A stretch of 61,681 nt of DNA, taken from Virgibacillus_R byunsanensis. GTDB lineage: Bacteria > Bacillota > Bacilli > Bacillales > Amphibacillaceae. Both the position numbers and the translations under genes were made by a program. The DNA lies in assembly GCF_042675965.1 (NCBI RefSeq), contig NZ_JBHTKJ010000003.1, forward strand, positions 1 through 61,681. Reading direction: 5' to 3'. Shown here in pieces: positions 42,266 to 52,164 of this stretch. How positions within the stretch are numbered: position 1 is the first letter of the stretch; each line of letters opens with the position of its first letter. A model generated the notes under the pieces. It had not been told where the DNA came from and did not search any database. It was given only the letters and a program-made list of their open reading frames with translations.

Positions 42266-42362
42266 AATTTATCCCCCTCTTAAGTTTGTATCAATATATT
42301 AGCATGATACGTCAACTTGAACAAGCGAACATATTATGAATTTCCGACCTCCACCGACCATA

Positions 42363-42398
42363 AAAACGTAATTTTCTCCTAGAAGAAAATTACGTTTT
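42363..42398 (-). terminator. Terminator of the Wadjet operon
   Basis: AAAACGTAATTTTC and its perfect complement (14 bp) enclose TCCTAGAA; ends are A- and T-rich, so it is bidirectional. It lies about 30 bases beyond the jetD stop. Confidence 0.85.
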
Positions 42399-42429
42399 CC
42401 AGTCAACAAATCAAATCATTTTACAAAAT

Positions 42430-43725
42430 TTATGTTTTTTTCTGAATATCCTCTACCATGTCTTCAACCAACGCTTCCTGATACCCTGCTTTTCCTACTT
42501 GCCGCATTTCCTTTGCAACCTCAACCAATTCATCATGGACAATCCCACTTAGTTTCTCTATTCGCTCAGTGGGTAACTCTTTTACTGGAGAACTTTTTCG
42601 ATATGCATTCTTGTCCATCTGCCAAAGTTGTACACTTCCCTCTGGATACCTGTCTAACAATCGTTGTGCCATGCCGAGTCCTTCTGGGTCGAAGTCTCCG
42701 GCATAATGCAGTACACAACCTTCTTCCACTGCTAAATCAAGCATCATCAACACTGCTAAGGTAAATTGTCCATTTGTACATATGATGGATGCACTTGGGT
42801 GGTAATCCAGCAATGTGGCACATACACCCGAATTTTCTACAACCCAGACGTCCTTTCCGTTTGATGGGTAGACTCGCTTCAATAAAACGAGCTCTCGTAG
42901 TGGAACAATCTGGACAGTGTTATTCCGCGTGGCCGCTTCCCAAACCGGATGCGGACCATCAGCCGTTTCTGCATAAAACCCTGCACATGTCACATAATTC
43001 AGCAGATCATCTCGATAGATTCTATACCGCTGCAACAATTCATTAACGGCTTCCGTGCTACCGGGCACAATGACAGCATCTCCATTAGCAGTGTCTGAAC
43101 TGTCCAATGCCAATACATGCAGTAACATTTTCCCCAAATCGGTATGCAAGTCAAATGCGTGCGGGTCAGCCGTAATTCGCTGGCTGAACATTGGCAGACG
43201 CTCAACTGACTCAGGTAAGGAAGCTACCGCTTTTGCCAGATTACCAACTAATTGTTCGAATCGCTGGGGTTCCTTCTCAGCTATCGCCAGCATCCAACGC
43301 GCTTCTCCTCGTTTTTCCAGCAAGTAATCTAGCCAAAATGCTACCTTCTCATAACGCTCTTTCAACCCCACCAACATTACCCGTAATTTTTCTTCCTTTT
43401 CCACCCGTTGTTGTTTTTTCGAAACGATAATTTCGCCAAAATAGGCATCTAACAATTGCTTCAAACCGACACTATTGAACCTCGTATGCTGGAGCTGCTG
43501 TTCAAATCCGACAACAGAAATCGAGCCTTTCTTTTTTAACCTACCACCTGGCACACCAAAGAAACTGCCGATCTCATCCAGTTCCACATCCGAAAATTCA
43601 TCAACAGATACGGTTCCACCAATCCTTCCGAGTGATTCGTATTTTTTCCTAAACAGCTGGAATAATTTTTTATACGTTTGTTCACTTTTGAAAAAGTGTA
43701 TGGCTTGTTGCAATTGTTTATCCAT
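42430..43725 (-). CDS. jetD: Wadjet nuclease subunit JetD
   Basis: A 431-aa protein of the TIGR02679/DUF2399 type, the topoisomerase VI-like nuclease of type I Wadjet anti-plasmid systems. The C-terminal Toprim domain has the catalytic Glu in DVWVVENSGVCATLL (about residue 300) and the DxD motif in LHYAGDFDPEGLGMAQ (about 345-352). The N-terminal 200 residues are helical arm. It cleaves small circular DNA after JetABC extrudes it. The start lies 12 bases after the jetC stop. Intact. Confidence 0.9.
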   Translation of the reverse strand: MDKQLQQAIHFFKSEQTYKKLFQLFRKKYESLGRIGGTVSVDEFSDVELDEIGSFFGVPGGRLKKKGSISVVGFEQQLQHTRFNSVGLKQLLDAYFGEIIVSKKQQRVEKEEKLRVMLVGLKERYEKVAFWLDYLLEKRGEARWMLAIAEKEPQRFEQLVGNLAKAVASLPESVERLPMFSQRITADPHAFDLHTDLGKMLLHVLALDSSDTANGDAVIVPGSTEAVNELLQRYRIYRDDLLNYVTCAGFYAETADGPHPVWEAATRNNTVQIVPLRELVLLKRVYPSNGKDVWVVENSGVCATLLDYHPSASIICTNGQFTLAVLMMLDLAVEEGCVLHYAGDFDPEGLGMAQRLLDRYPEGSVQLWQMDKNAYRKSSPVKELPTERIEKLSGIVHDELVEVAKEMRQVGKAGYQEALVEDMVEDIQKKT

Positions 43726-43737
43726 GACTTTCTCCTT

Positions 43738-46700
43738 TTATTGTATGCCTGTTGGTATTTCCGCTTCTGTATCCGTTTCCTCATCCACTACCAGGCGCCT
43801 TCTATTTCCGTCCCAGTAATACGGGATAACTGTCACAAAACTTGCATTCTTCGGTCGAACCAATTCATAAATAGATAGCGATGAAATGGTATCGTAATCG
43901 CCCCATAGTACTTGGGAGTTCATCATATAATCAAAACCGAGCTGTTCAACGATTTCAAACATCTCACGAATATTGTTTTCATCGACACCCGCAAATGCTT
44001 CATCGAGTGAAATGATATATGGGGCTGCTGAGTCAGCTTCCTGATAACGTGAATAGCAAGCTGTGAACAATGGAATATACATGGCCATTGCTTTCTCACC
44101 ACCACTGAATTTATAAAAGGCATGGTTGGTTAACTCACGTTTTGATTCGCCTTCACGCTGATAGGACAGCACAAACGAGAACCAGTTACGATAATCGAGT
44201 ACTTCTTTTAATACTTGCAACAAGGTATTCCCTTCCCCGTTTACTTCTACTAGTTCTTTGGCACGATCAATTTTAGAGCGGAAATGCTCGATTACTTGAT
44301 TGAGATCTTCTTCCTTCAACAATCGGGAATCACGACGTAGTAAGTCAACAAGCTCTTTCGTGTCGAGTTCTGCTTCGGTCTCAGCGGTACGTGGCTTCCA
44401 CTTGATCGAAAAGGATAATCCAGATGAAGAATCACTATTTTCCATCAGCTTGTTCATTTTTTCCGTCCACTGTTGTGCCCGGTAGATACGGCTACGAAGT
44501 TTTTTTCCGACTGAATCAAACAGGATTTCCTCATATAACTGGCGATCCTGATCGTCAAGCATCGTCTGCTGTTGCATTCGGTCATGCTCCAGCTTTTCCT
44601 GGATATAATATGGGTTGACCCGCTTCCCTTGAAAATCGAGCTGGATTAACCTGCGTCCTGCTTTTTCCTTCCAATTCGTGATTTGCAATCGCTGCTCATC
44701 AGTCCAATCCGCTTGCATCCAAGGATATTCTATTACCGGAATGCTTGTATCCGTCATTCGATATTCCATCAGATTAGGCTGCTGCTCATAGAAAACACTT
44801 GTTACTTGTCCTTCAATAGAGGAGGAATCCTTTTCTTTCAGGAAACTCTTATAGTGCTTCACTACCCATTCCGCATGGGATTCATTCGTTTCATTATCCA
44901 ATGGCAGTTCGATAAATCCGTTGTTTACTTCTTGGGAGAAGACTTCTTCCCATGCTTCGATCATATTTTCCCAGAATCGCATCTTTTGTTGCTGATCCGC
45001 CATATCGTTTTCTAGACCTTCTTTGCGTACGACTTTCTCCGGGAGAACGGTTTTGTTTTCATCCAGTTCCTCATCGGTTGTACGAAGCTGTGATTGAACT
45101 TCCTGAATTTGTGCCCGAATATCCGCTAATCCTTGTGTTTCCAGCTGTTTTTCGATTTCGTTCATATTCTGCTGTTTACGTGTTTCTTTATCGATCAGAA
45201 CATTCAGCTCGCCTTTAAGCCCATCCACCTCTAAAATGAGTTCTTCCAAACGTTCACTAGTTCGGTGCAGGTTTTCCTGCTGGTGCCGATAGGTTATGTG
45301 CTTAGTGATTAAGTTTCGCAACTGTTTCTCGTAGGTTCGCATAGCACGTTTAGCTTCCTGGTATGCTGCATGGGTAAATTCCAGATTCAGACCGCGTGTG
45401 TCTGTATGAAGCTTTCCTTTTATCGATTGATACGCCTGATAGACTTCATTCATCTCTTGATCAAGGGTTTTCAGCCGTATTTGATGCTGGTTCAGTTCAA
45501 AGCGTTTTTTATTTATATGGGAAAAACTCTCCTGCAGATCGTCATCATTCGGAAATGTTTCCATTGCGTCCAATGCGGATTGTATTGCTTTTTCCAACTC
45601 TTCTATTTTTCCATCCAATTGAACTTGTTCTGCTTTACACTCCCCAATTTCTCCGGTTATCTGTTCGATTTTTTCCATGCGGTACCGTTTTCTGGCGCTG
45701 CGGCCAATGAACCGGACACGCTCAATCGGTACTGCATGCCCGTGAATCAGACCGATTTGATAGCTTCCGTCCTCTTTTATCGTTAAGGCTTGTCCATCTG
45801 ACTGTCCATCCACTAAAATACTACGTAATACTTCATCGATAGTTGCTGAGGAAATGGCCCCTTCCCCGTCGACATCAGGCTGCAGATAATCCGCCAATGT
45901 ATGGGCCATCATATTCGGGTTCGGTTGAATAATCCGGTCGTGTTGAATTGCCGTGCTTTCTGTCGTAATTAATGTATCCAACAAACCTGTATCGAGTAGT
46001 GCAGCTTCGATTCGATTCTGAACAGCTTCAGGAACATGTTCCTGAAATTCAACTGCTTCATAAAAAGGAATATACGCATGACCATCTTGTGCCAATTGTT
46101 TTCGCGCCTGTCTTGTTTCTTCCTGTTGGTATGGCGGTTCTGGGTCACGCTTACCTTTCCATTCTGCAAGTTCTGCTTCCTTAGCCTGAACTTCATTTCC
46201 TAAAGCATTATGTCGACTGTCGAGACTTGCGATCTCCTTGTTGATACCTAGCTGATAATCATTGGTCGCTTTGACAAACGGGTTTCGAACTTGCTCATAG
46301 GTTGTTGGATCATAAAGTTGATACATATCACGAGAGGTTTTCTGGAGCATTTCTTCATTAATTGCCAAAAAGGAATGGTTCTCTGCCCATCCATGTATGT
46401 CATTTAGTTTTTCCTGTTTGTCCTTTTCAAAAATAGACAGCCAATCCTGTTCTTCCTGCCTCACCTTATCCAACTCCAAACGGATACCGGCAATTTGTTT
46501 ATCAAAATCAGCAAGTTGCTGTTTCATTTGTTCGTACGCACGTAATTGCTCACCGATGGAGTCCAGTACCTGGTAATGCGTTTCCGCTTCCTGTTCCCAA
46601 ACGGAGAAATCATGGTTGGTTTCGTTATACCGCTGGAAATCATTTTCATTTTGTGCATGTTGATGAAAGGAGGCGTCCTCTGCATGAAACTGCAAATCCT

Positions 46701-47898
46701 CCAGTGCTTCATTCAATTCTTCATTAGCCGTTACAATCTCATCTTGTAGCTGTTCCTGTCTTTGTTTCGTGTCCAATTCCTGACGTTGTTTATCCGTTAA
46801 TGCCTTTTCTTTAGTTGTATGATCTATTTTCAAATCCTGTAAAGCTTGCATTTCGTCTGTACGTTCTTTTTCTAAATTCCAAACTTTATGCTTTTGCAAA
46901 CGTTCCTGTTTACGCACAAGTGTATCCTGGTTCTGTTTGAGCTCGCGTGTGCGTTCTTCAAGTATGTGGATTTCCTTGGCAAGTGTTTCGGTTCCTTCTC
47001 TTTTTTCCTGAAACAGTTGATCCTCTTTTGAAAATTGATTTTTGGCTCCTACATAAAACTGTGCTTTTTCGGCTAGTCGATATTCGTTATAGGTGTGATA
47101 CCTTTTTATTAGCTTGTTTAGGGCCGTTTGTTCTCGTTCCAGTTGCTCGATTTGCTGCTTTGTCTGGTCCATATGCTCAATCGTATCTGATAAATGACGT
47201 AAATCTTCATCTGTTAATGGTGGTAGTGCTGCTTCTAAGATTTCATAGATAACGGTTGGGCGAAAATCCTTTGACAGCTTCGGGCTTCTCAGTTGGATTA
47301 ACAGCTTTATCAAATCTTCATATGCCTCTATTGTCTCAAAACCGAAAATATACTTGTTAACAAGTTTCATATATTCGCCTTGTGTACGTACAACCTGTCC
47401 ACCACTGGCAATCCGGTTTTCCAGCTGAATTCTTGATAATGGTATCTGTTGCGTCTCACCAGCATTACGCTCTGTTTCATATAACGCAAAATCTTTACCA
47501 ATTCGCCGGTTATCGGTGATCACAAATCCCCAGAAATTCATCGCCTTATTCCGACGTGCCTGCAGGCCAATACCTGTTGTGATGTATTGATTGGTATCTT
47601 CGCGTTTATATTCGATAAATAAATACCCGGTTCGCTCATCACGATTGACAATTTCTTTTTCACCTAGTAGGTAGTCTTCCATTTTGCGTGCTTTCGAGCC
47701 AAATGGATCCAATCGGTCTGGTGATTTTTTCCCATCCAATAAAACCGGAAGAATGCTCTGCATCGTTACGGATTTTCCTGAACCATTACTTCCACGGAGC
47801 AGTAATTTTCCATCAGCAAAATTAAAAATTTCGTCATCATAATACCAGAAATTCAACAGCCCAGCCCGATTCATTTTCCATTTATTCTGCTTACTCAT
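43738..47898 (-). CDS. jetC: Wadjet SMC-like ATPase JetC
   Basis: A 1386-aa SMC-family ATPase (TIGR02680 type). Walker A is LLRGSNGSGKSVTMQS (about residues 32-47). Two long coiled-coil arms (about 240-560 and 760-1000) flank a hinge region. The ABC signature is YKFSGGEKAMAMYIP (about 1263) and Walker B is YIISLDEAFAGVDENN (about 1290-1305). With JetA and JetB it forms a dimeric loop-extruding motor that senses small circular DNA. It overlaps jetB by eight bases. Length and all motifs are intact. Confidence 0.93.
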   Translation of the reverse strand: MSKQNKWKMNRAGLLNFWYYDDEIFNFADGKLLLRGSNGSGKSVTMQSILPVLLDGKKSPDRLDPFGSKARKMEDYLLGEKEIVNRDERTGYLFIEYKREDTNQYITTGIGLQARRNKAMNFWGFVITDNRRIGKDFALYETERNAGETQQIPLSRIQLENRIASGGQVVRTQGEYMKLVNKYIFGFETIEAYEDLIKLLIQLRSPKLSKDFRPTVIYEILEAALPPLTDEDLRHLSDTIEHMDQTKQQIEQLEREQTALNKLIKRYHTYNEYRLAEKAQFYVGAKNQFSKEDQLFQEKREGTETLAKEIHILEERTRELKQNQDTLVRKQERLQKHKVWNLEKERTDEMQALQDLKIDHTTKEKALTDKQRQELDTKQRQEQLQDEIVTANEELNEALEDLQFHAEDASFHQHAQNENDFQRYNETNHDFSVWEQEAETHYQVLDSIGEQLRAYEQMKQQLADFDKQIAGIRLELDKVRQEEQDWLSIFEKDKQEKLNDIHGWAENHSFLAINEEMLQKTSRDMYQLYDPTTYEQVRNPFVKATNDYQLGINKEIASLDSRHNALGNEVQAKEAELAEWKGKRDPEPPYQQEETRQARKQLAQDGHAYIPFYEAVEFQEHVPEAVQNRIEAALLDTGLLDTLITTESTAIQHDRIIQPNPNMMAHTLADYLQPDVDGEGAISSATIDEVLRSILVDGQSDGQALTIKEDGSYQIGLIHGHAVPIERVRFIGRSARKRYRMEKIEQITGEIGECKAEQVQLDGKIEELEKAIQSALDAMETFPNDDDLQESFSHINKKRFELNQHQIRLKTLDQEMNEVYQAYQSIKGKLHTDTRGLNLEFTHAAYQEAKRAMRTYEKQLRNLITKHITYRHQQENLHRTSERLEELILEVDGLKGELNVLIDKETRKQQNMNEIEKQLETQGLADIRAQIQEVQSQLRTTDEELDENKTVLPEKVVRKEGLENDMADQQQKMRFWENMIEAWEEVFSQEVNNGFIELPLDNETNESHAEWVVKHYKSFLKEKDSSSIEGQVTSVFYEQQPNLMEYRMTDTSIPVIEYPWMQADWTDEQRLQITNWKEKAGRRLIQLDFQGKRVNPYYIQEKLEHDRMQQQTMLDDQDRQLYEEILFDSVGKKLRSRIYRAQQWTEKMNKLMENSDSSSGLSFSIKWKPRTAETEAELDTKELVDLLRRDSRLLKEEDLNQVIEHFRSKIDRAKELVEVNGEGNTLLQVLKEVLDYRNWFSFVLSYQREGESKRELTNHAFYKFSGGEKAMAMYIPLFTACYSRYQEADSAAPYIISLDEAFAGVDENNIREMFEIVEQLGFDYMMNSQVLWGDYDTISSLSIYELVRPKNASFVTVIPYYWDGNRRRLVVDEETDTEAEIPTGIQ

Positions 47899-49054
47899 AC
47901 TGACCCTCCTCGTCCATGAATTCTTTTGGGTAATGACCTAAGACACGTCCAAATAACGGCTTTACCACATATGCGTTCGTAATCGTCTCTTCCTCCAGCA
48001 TTTCCCAATCTTTCAGCAAATCTACTATCTCATTCGTGGTACTCACAATGGAGCCTTCTCGGTATTGCTTGCTCCAGCCTTTCCCATAAAGTGTGTGGAC
48101 CTCTGAAATGATTTGTTCAAGTGTTACACGGGTAAGCCGAATGTTCCCAGATTCATCTGGAGGATAATTTTCGAGATGGGTGCGTACATAATTGGAAATA
48201 TGCAACGCGACATCCATAACCGCCTTTTGATCTGGGAACATTGTGAGCTCTTGTTTCTTTTCATCCGCTACTAACATTGCAGCGTTTTTGAAAATTTCCA
48301 GGCGAAAAATCGTGTGGCCTTCCAGATCATCCCGTAGGCGGTTTCGATAGTTACGGATATAAGCAAAGTCCGGATCATCCTCCCCTTCACGGTACACGAC
48401 AGGATTGAGAATCAACTTTCGGTAGACACGCTTTCTCCTTGCATCCTCCTCATGCCTCTCCCATTCCCCAGCTAAAATATCACTGACGGTGTTGTATTCA
48501 AACAAATCTTTTGGATACGAACGCATGAAATAGCGGGCATATACAGTCGTTTCATATAACACTTCCTGTTCCTCATTCATGGCAAAGTGCTCAATTTCAC
48601 CTTCCACTGGTGCAAGAATTGACAATTTTTCCAGCTGTTTAATCACACGCACCAGGGAACGACGATGATTATAATTGGTCCAGTCGAGCGGAAAATCCCC
48701 CGGATGCATGTCTTTTAGATCCTCACAAATATCCGATAACAAAAACTGTTCGTCCACGGATCTATTTTCGGTAAAAGCCAAAGCACTGCAAAACATAGCA
48801 TAATCCCGCGGCTCCTGAAATTCCTGTATTCCCATCCAGCTTTTCGCTTCAACCGGGATTTTTTCCAATTTGATAAAGTGCTGATGGACAATTAAATCGA
48901 ATCCATATTTATCATCTATATATCGTTTCAACATTTTTTCTCGCTCACGAATCATTTGGTATAATTGTGGTTCTTGACTACGAAGAACCCAAAACTTTTC
49001 CAACAACATTCTGAGTGCGGTCTCTGCTTTTTCATCAAATATAGTGGCTTCCAT
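47891..49054 (-). CDS. jetB: Wadjet KITE-like subunit JetB
   Basis: A 387-aa protein of the TIGR02678/DUF2398 type, the winged-helix (KITE/MukE-like) subunit of the JetABC complex. Recognisable stretches are DLIVHQHFIKLEKIPVEA (about residues 54-71), NHRRSLVRVIKQLEKLSILA (about 127-146) with a wHTH pattern, and PYDES-like LENYPPDESGNIRLTRVTLE (about 293-312). No enzyme motif is expected. ATG at 49054 directly follows the jetA stop, and the 3' end overlaps jetC by eight bases. Confidence 0.9.
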   Translation of the reverse strand: MEATIFDEKAETALRMLLEKFWVLRSQEPQLYQMIREREKMLKRYIDDKYGFDLIVHQHFIKLEKIPVEAKSWMGIQEFQEPRDYAMFCSALAFTENRSVDEQFLLSDICEDLKDMHPGDFPLDWTNYNHRRSLVRVIKQLEKLSILAPVEGEIEHFAMNEEQEVLYETTVYARYFMRSYPKDLFEYNTVSDILAGEWERHEEDARRKRVYRKLILNPVVYREGEDDPDFAYIRNYRNRLRDDLEGHTIFRLEIFKNAAMLVADEKKQELTMFPDQKAVMDVALHISNYVRTHLENYPPDESGNIRLTRVTLEQIISEVHTLYGKGWSKQYREGSIVSTTNEIVDLLKDWEMLEEETITNAYVVKPLFGRVLGHYPKEFMDEEGQYE

Positions 49055-50560
49055 TTAACTCTTCACCTCATCAAGAAATTCAAAAGTTACGTCTGGCATT
49101 TCCATGATCCCGTCTTCTGCATGTAATTGGATTTGTTTTTCCTTTGACATATGTACCTTCACTGTACGTCCGTGCTCTGTTTTGAACGTATGATCCTTTC
49201 GTGACATCGCCTTACCAATCCAACCTAATAGCATTTTTCTGACATATGCTTCTACAACAGGTAACTGATCCAGTCGTATTTCATTACCAGACATGTATTT
49301 TTCCAGCGTTTTTTGTTCCATCTGCTTTTGCAGTAAATGTGTCTGTCGTGCCTCTTCCTTCTTTTCCTGTTGACTGACAATCGCACCAGGACGCGTTTTT
49401 TCACGGAAGTTCCGAATACGTGGTTTCGTTTCATATGTTATCGGTTTTTCGTCCCATACATCAGTATATATATCGTCGGTTGGCACATGGTCACTGAACA
49501 GATGACGCGTGTGAAAAACCCCAAACACAACTGCTGAGAGTTCATGTGCCTCATTTATATCCGATAAAGAATCAAACCATTTTGCCGTATGCAAATAATC
49601 CTTTTTCCGACTACGGAAATAATGGTGACGTTCCCCAAGCCGCTGTACAACTCGAGTAATCCGACGAATTTGCTCATTTGTCCGCATTTGCAGCATGTCC
49701 AGTTCGCTTTCACTATGCTCATTACCAAGAAACCATGTTGACAAACTCCTCCATTTTTCTTCCTGATCGCTAATAAGCTCTTTTTCATCCAAACCAACAT
49801 CCTCAAATCGAGGAACCTGTTGCTGGTGAGTAATTACCTGATGTATTATTGGTTGAAGTGTTGGTATATCAACAGTTTGGAGTAATTGCTGAATTTTTAA
49901 TGCCGTTTGTTGCAACCCTAAGATAAAATCACGCAAATAGGTCGTAAATTGATCCTTAAAAACAAGAAACGCCTCCGTCTGCATACGTTCCTCTGCTTCC
50001 TCACTATTGATATGGGCAATATAGTCAGATGTGTTTTGCGTAATCGAACGGAAATACGTGAAAACATCATTCCATAACTGCGCACATTCATCAGCTGGTG
50101 GAAGTGTATCTTTTTTTAGGGTTACTTCCACTTCCAGTAAAGCCTGATAAAGCCGCTCAAATTCTTTTTTCTCAAGTGATCCACCAAAGACAGAACCACC
50201 CTTTTCCATATCCTGCAGCATCCGTTCAAACTCGATCGTATACGGAGTCGTTTGATAGCGAAACCGCTTTTTCTTAAACTCCTCTATGGTACGGGAACGC
50301 CCCATTTCCTGCCGTGCAACCAGGTTGTTCCAGCGCACAAGCTGATCCAAATCCTGATGCAGGTGTTCCTCTGTATACTCCTCAAAACCTGGTTGTTCCA
50401 TTACATATGCGAAAATTTCTTCCGGAAAAAGAAACTCGCGCATCCGCTCATGCTGTATGTAAAAATAGCGTAAAATCGCCCGGTAACTCCAAGCCTTTTC
50501 CGCCGTTAAGTAACTTGCCTCGGTCACCTTTTTAAAAGGCTGCATTGTCATTTCGTTCAC
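49055..50560 (-). CDS. jetA: Wadjet kleisin-like subunit JetA
   Basis: A 501-aa protein of the TIGR02677/DUF2397 type, the kleisin (MukF-like) subunit that bridges JetC heads. The N-terminal winged helix covers about residues 12-100 (SYRAILRYFYIQHERMREFL), with a long helical middle (about 100-330) and a C-terminal domain ending near MEMPDVTFEFLDEVKS-type sequence. First gene of jetABCD; GAACG-rich leader, with AGGTGAACGAA just before ATG at 50560. The operon has only 12 bases or less between genes, so all four are co-translated. Confidence 0.9.
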   Translation of the reverse strand: MNEMTMQPFKKVTEASYLTAEKAWSYRAILRYFYIQHERMREFLFPEEIFAYVMEQPGFEEYTEEHLHQDLDQLVRWNNLVARQEMGRSRTIEEFKKKRFRYQTTPYTIEFERMLQDMEKGGSVFGGSLEKKEFERLYQALLEVEVTLKKDTLPPADECAQLWNDVFTYFRSITQNTSDYIAHINSEEAEERMQTEAFLVFKDQFTTYLRDFILGLQQTALKIQQLLQTVDIPTLQPIIHQVITHQQQVPRFEDVGLDEKELISDQEEKWRSLSTWFLGNEHSESELDMLQMRTNEQIRRITRVVQRLGERHHYFRSRKKDYLHTAKWFDSLSDINEAHELSAVVFGVFHTRHLFSDHVPTDDIYTDVWDEKPITYETKPRIRNFREKTRPGAIVSQQEKKEEARQTHLLQKQMEQKTLEKYMSGNEIRLDQLPVVEAYVRKMLLGWIGKAMSRKDHTFKTEHGRTVKVHMSKEKQIQLHAEDGIMEMPDVTFEFLDEVKS

Positions 50561-50616
50561 CTACATTTTTCGATTTTCTTCTATTGTAATTAGGTTCGCT
50601 GATTATGTCTATGGAG

Positions 50617-50676
50617 GGTAGCGAATTGGCAAAATTTATTTCGGGGTTGTGCTTGGGGAGTTTGGGGTTCGCTACC
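50617..50676. promoter_or_regulatory. Inverted GGTAGCGAA repeats upstream of jetA
   Basis: GGTAGCGAA (50617-50625) and TTCGCTACC (50668-50676) form an inverted pair 42 bases apart; GGTTCGCT at 50593-50600 is a partial third copy. Position upstream of jetA allows an operator role, but a hairpin or a repeat remnant is equally possible. Confidence 0.4.
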
Positions 50677-50716
50677 ATTTTTCAACTAATAAGCATCAAC
50701 CTTATCTCCCGAACAA

Positions 50717-50745
50717 AAAAAGGCTCCCCACCCAAGCAGGAAGCC
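50717..50745 (-). terminator. Terminator after the OFA-type MFS gene
   Basis: GGCTTCC and GGGGAGCC-type arms pair, followed on the minus strand by TTTTTTTG, 11 bases after the stop. Confidence 0.75.
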
Positions 50746-50755
50746 GTTCAAAAAC

Positions 50756-52048
50756 CTATTCACCCAACACATCCGCCTTAACCGGCTTCTTTGCAACCCA
50801 TGCACTAACCAACCCAATCACCGGGAAAATTAGCGTAAACAATAAAATTGGTGTATAACTATGAAACAGATCAAATCCTACGCCAAATGGAAGTGGTCCA
50901 AACGCTGATCCAATAACCCCCATCGTTACACCAACTCCATTAATACTACCGATATATTTCCGTCCAAAATAATTCGGCCAGATGATATTTAGTCCAATCC
51001 GTTCAAATCCATTACCAACACCCCAGATAACACCAATTAAAATAGCAATCCAGAAATTCGTTGCTACTAATAATAGAAGAAGTAATGCCATTTCTACCAT
51101 AAAAATAAACATGAGCACGTAGTTGGTTTGGATCTTTTCCGTGATATAACCGGATACGAATGACATCGGGATGCCCACGAATGCCATTAAACTTAGAACC
51201 AGTGCGCCAGTTGCAGGCGATAGCCCATTTTCACTAAAAATTGATACGATATGAAAGGTTATCCCTGTATTAACCATTGCTGGAATACTGACACACAACA
51301 AGATAGCCCAAAATGCTTTCGTCTTCTTTGCCTCTTTTAATGTCCAATCCTCTTCTGCCGCTGGTATTACTGTAGCTAACTTTGGCTCCGGATCGTTTTT
51401 CCGTTTACCTTCTTTACCATCTGGGACCAGCCCCATATCCTCTGGTTTATTACGCACACCAAAGTAAGCGATGGGCACAAAAATGACGAGAACCATTACA
51501 CCCCAGAATCGCCATGCAACCTCCCAGCTCCACGTATTAATCAGCCAGATATTAATGATTGGAAATAGACTAGCACTCGCAAAGCTCCCCATCGTTTTAA
51601 TACTAAGTGCGGTTCCCCGTTTTTTGATAAACCACTGAGCTACAAGTGTGTTTGGAATAAGCGGCATGCTTCCTTGCCCTAATAAACGAATAAGGAAAAA
51701 ACCGATACCGAGCATCCACATGGAGGAAACTATACTATTAAAAAAGAGTGCTGCAGCGAATAATATTCCAACCAGTACCATCATAAAACGTTGTCCGAAT
51801 TTATCAATATAACGCCCAACAAACATCATGCCGAAACCAGCGATGAGTGTTGCCACTGAATAAAGACTGGAAACCTCAGACCGTGACCAGCCAAAATCAT
51901 TTATATATTCATTAATAAATATGGAGTTGGAATACGTTTGACCTGGGCCAGAAAAGAAGACGCCTAGTCCTGCAATAAAGACGATAACCCAGCCATAATA
52001 GATATTCCCAATTTTTTCTTTCATTCGTTGTATGAACAATGCTCGCAC
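50756..52048 (-). CDS. MFS transporter, OFA/monocarboxylate type
   Basis: A 430-aa 12-helix transporter of the oxalate/formate antiporter and monocarboxylate branch of the MFS. YYGWVIVFIAGLGVFFSGPG (about residues 18-37) with YSNSIFINEYINDFGWSRSE (about 39-58), and GRYIDKFGQR (about 78-87), are typical. A charged central loop contains GKEGKRKNDPEPK. Substrate is unknown; carboxylates are likely. The start is uncertain: GTG at 52048, TTG at 52039 or ATG at 52024 (MKEKIGNIYYG) are all possible, and AGGTAGGTG covers the first two. Confidence 0.8.
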   Translation of the reverse strand: MRALFIQRMKEKIGNIYYGWVIVFIAGLGVFFSGPGQTYSNSIFINEYINDFGWSRSEVSSLYSVATLIAGFGMMFVGRYIDKFGQRFMMVLVGILFAAALFFNSIVSSMWMLGIGFFLIRLLGQGSMPLIPNTLVAQWFIKKRGTALSIKTMGSFASASLFPIINIWLINTWSWEVAWRFWGVMVLVIFVPIAYFGVRNKPEDMGLVPDGKEGKRKNDPEPKLATVIPAAEEDWTLKEAKKTKAFWAILLCVSIPAMVNTGITFHIVSIFSENGLSPATGALVLSLMAFVGIPMSFVSGYITEKIQTNYVLMFIFMVEMALLLLLLVATNFWIAILIGVIWGVGNGFERIGLNIIWPNYFGRKYIGSINGVGVTMGVIGSAFGPLPFGVGFDLFHSYTPILLFTLIFPVIGLVSAWVAKKPVKADVLGE

Positions 52049-52164
52049 CTACCTGAATTTAAAATTATAGCACAGTGAAAAAGCAAACTGTAGGAAGAAG
52101 TTTCGAGAATCAAAATAAAAAAGCCCCTACCCGAGCGATAAAAGCTTTCCTATTCCATCACGTT

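Noticed and set aside
44300..47252. Several plus-strand frames of 60-138 aa inside jetC
   Set aside because: Antisense shadows of the 1386-aa JetC frame, with no starts or RBS of their own.
52105..52140. Terminator after the TcaA-like gene
   Set aside because: A GGGGCTTTTTT tail is present, but the opposing arm pairs poorly over a large loop.
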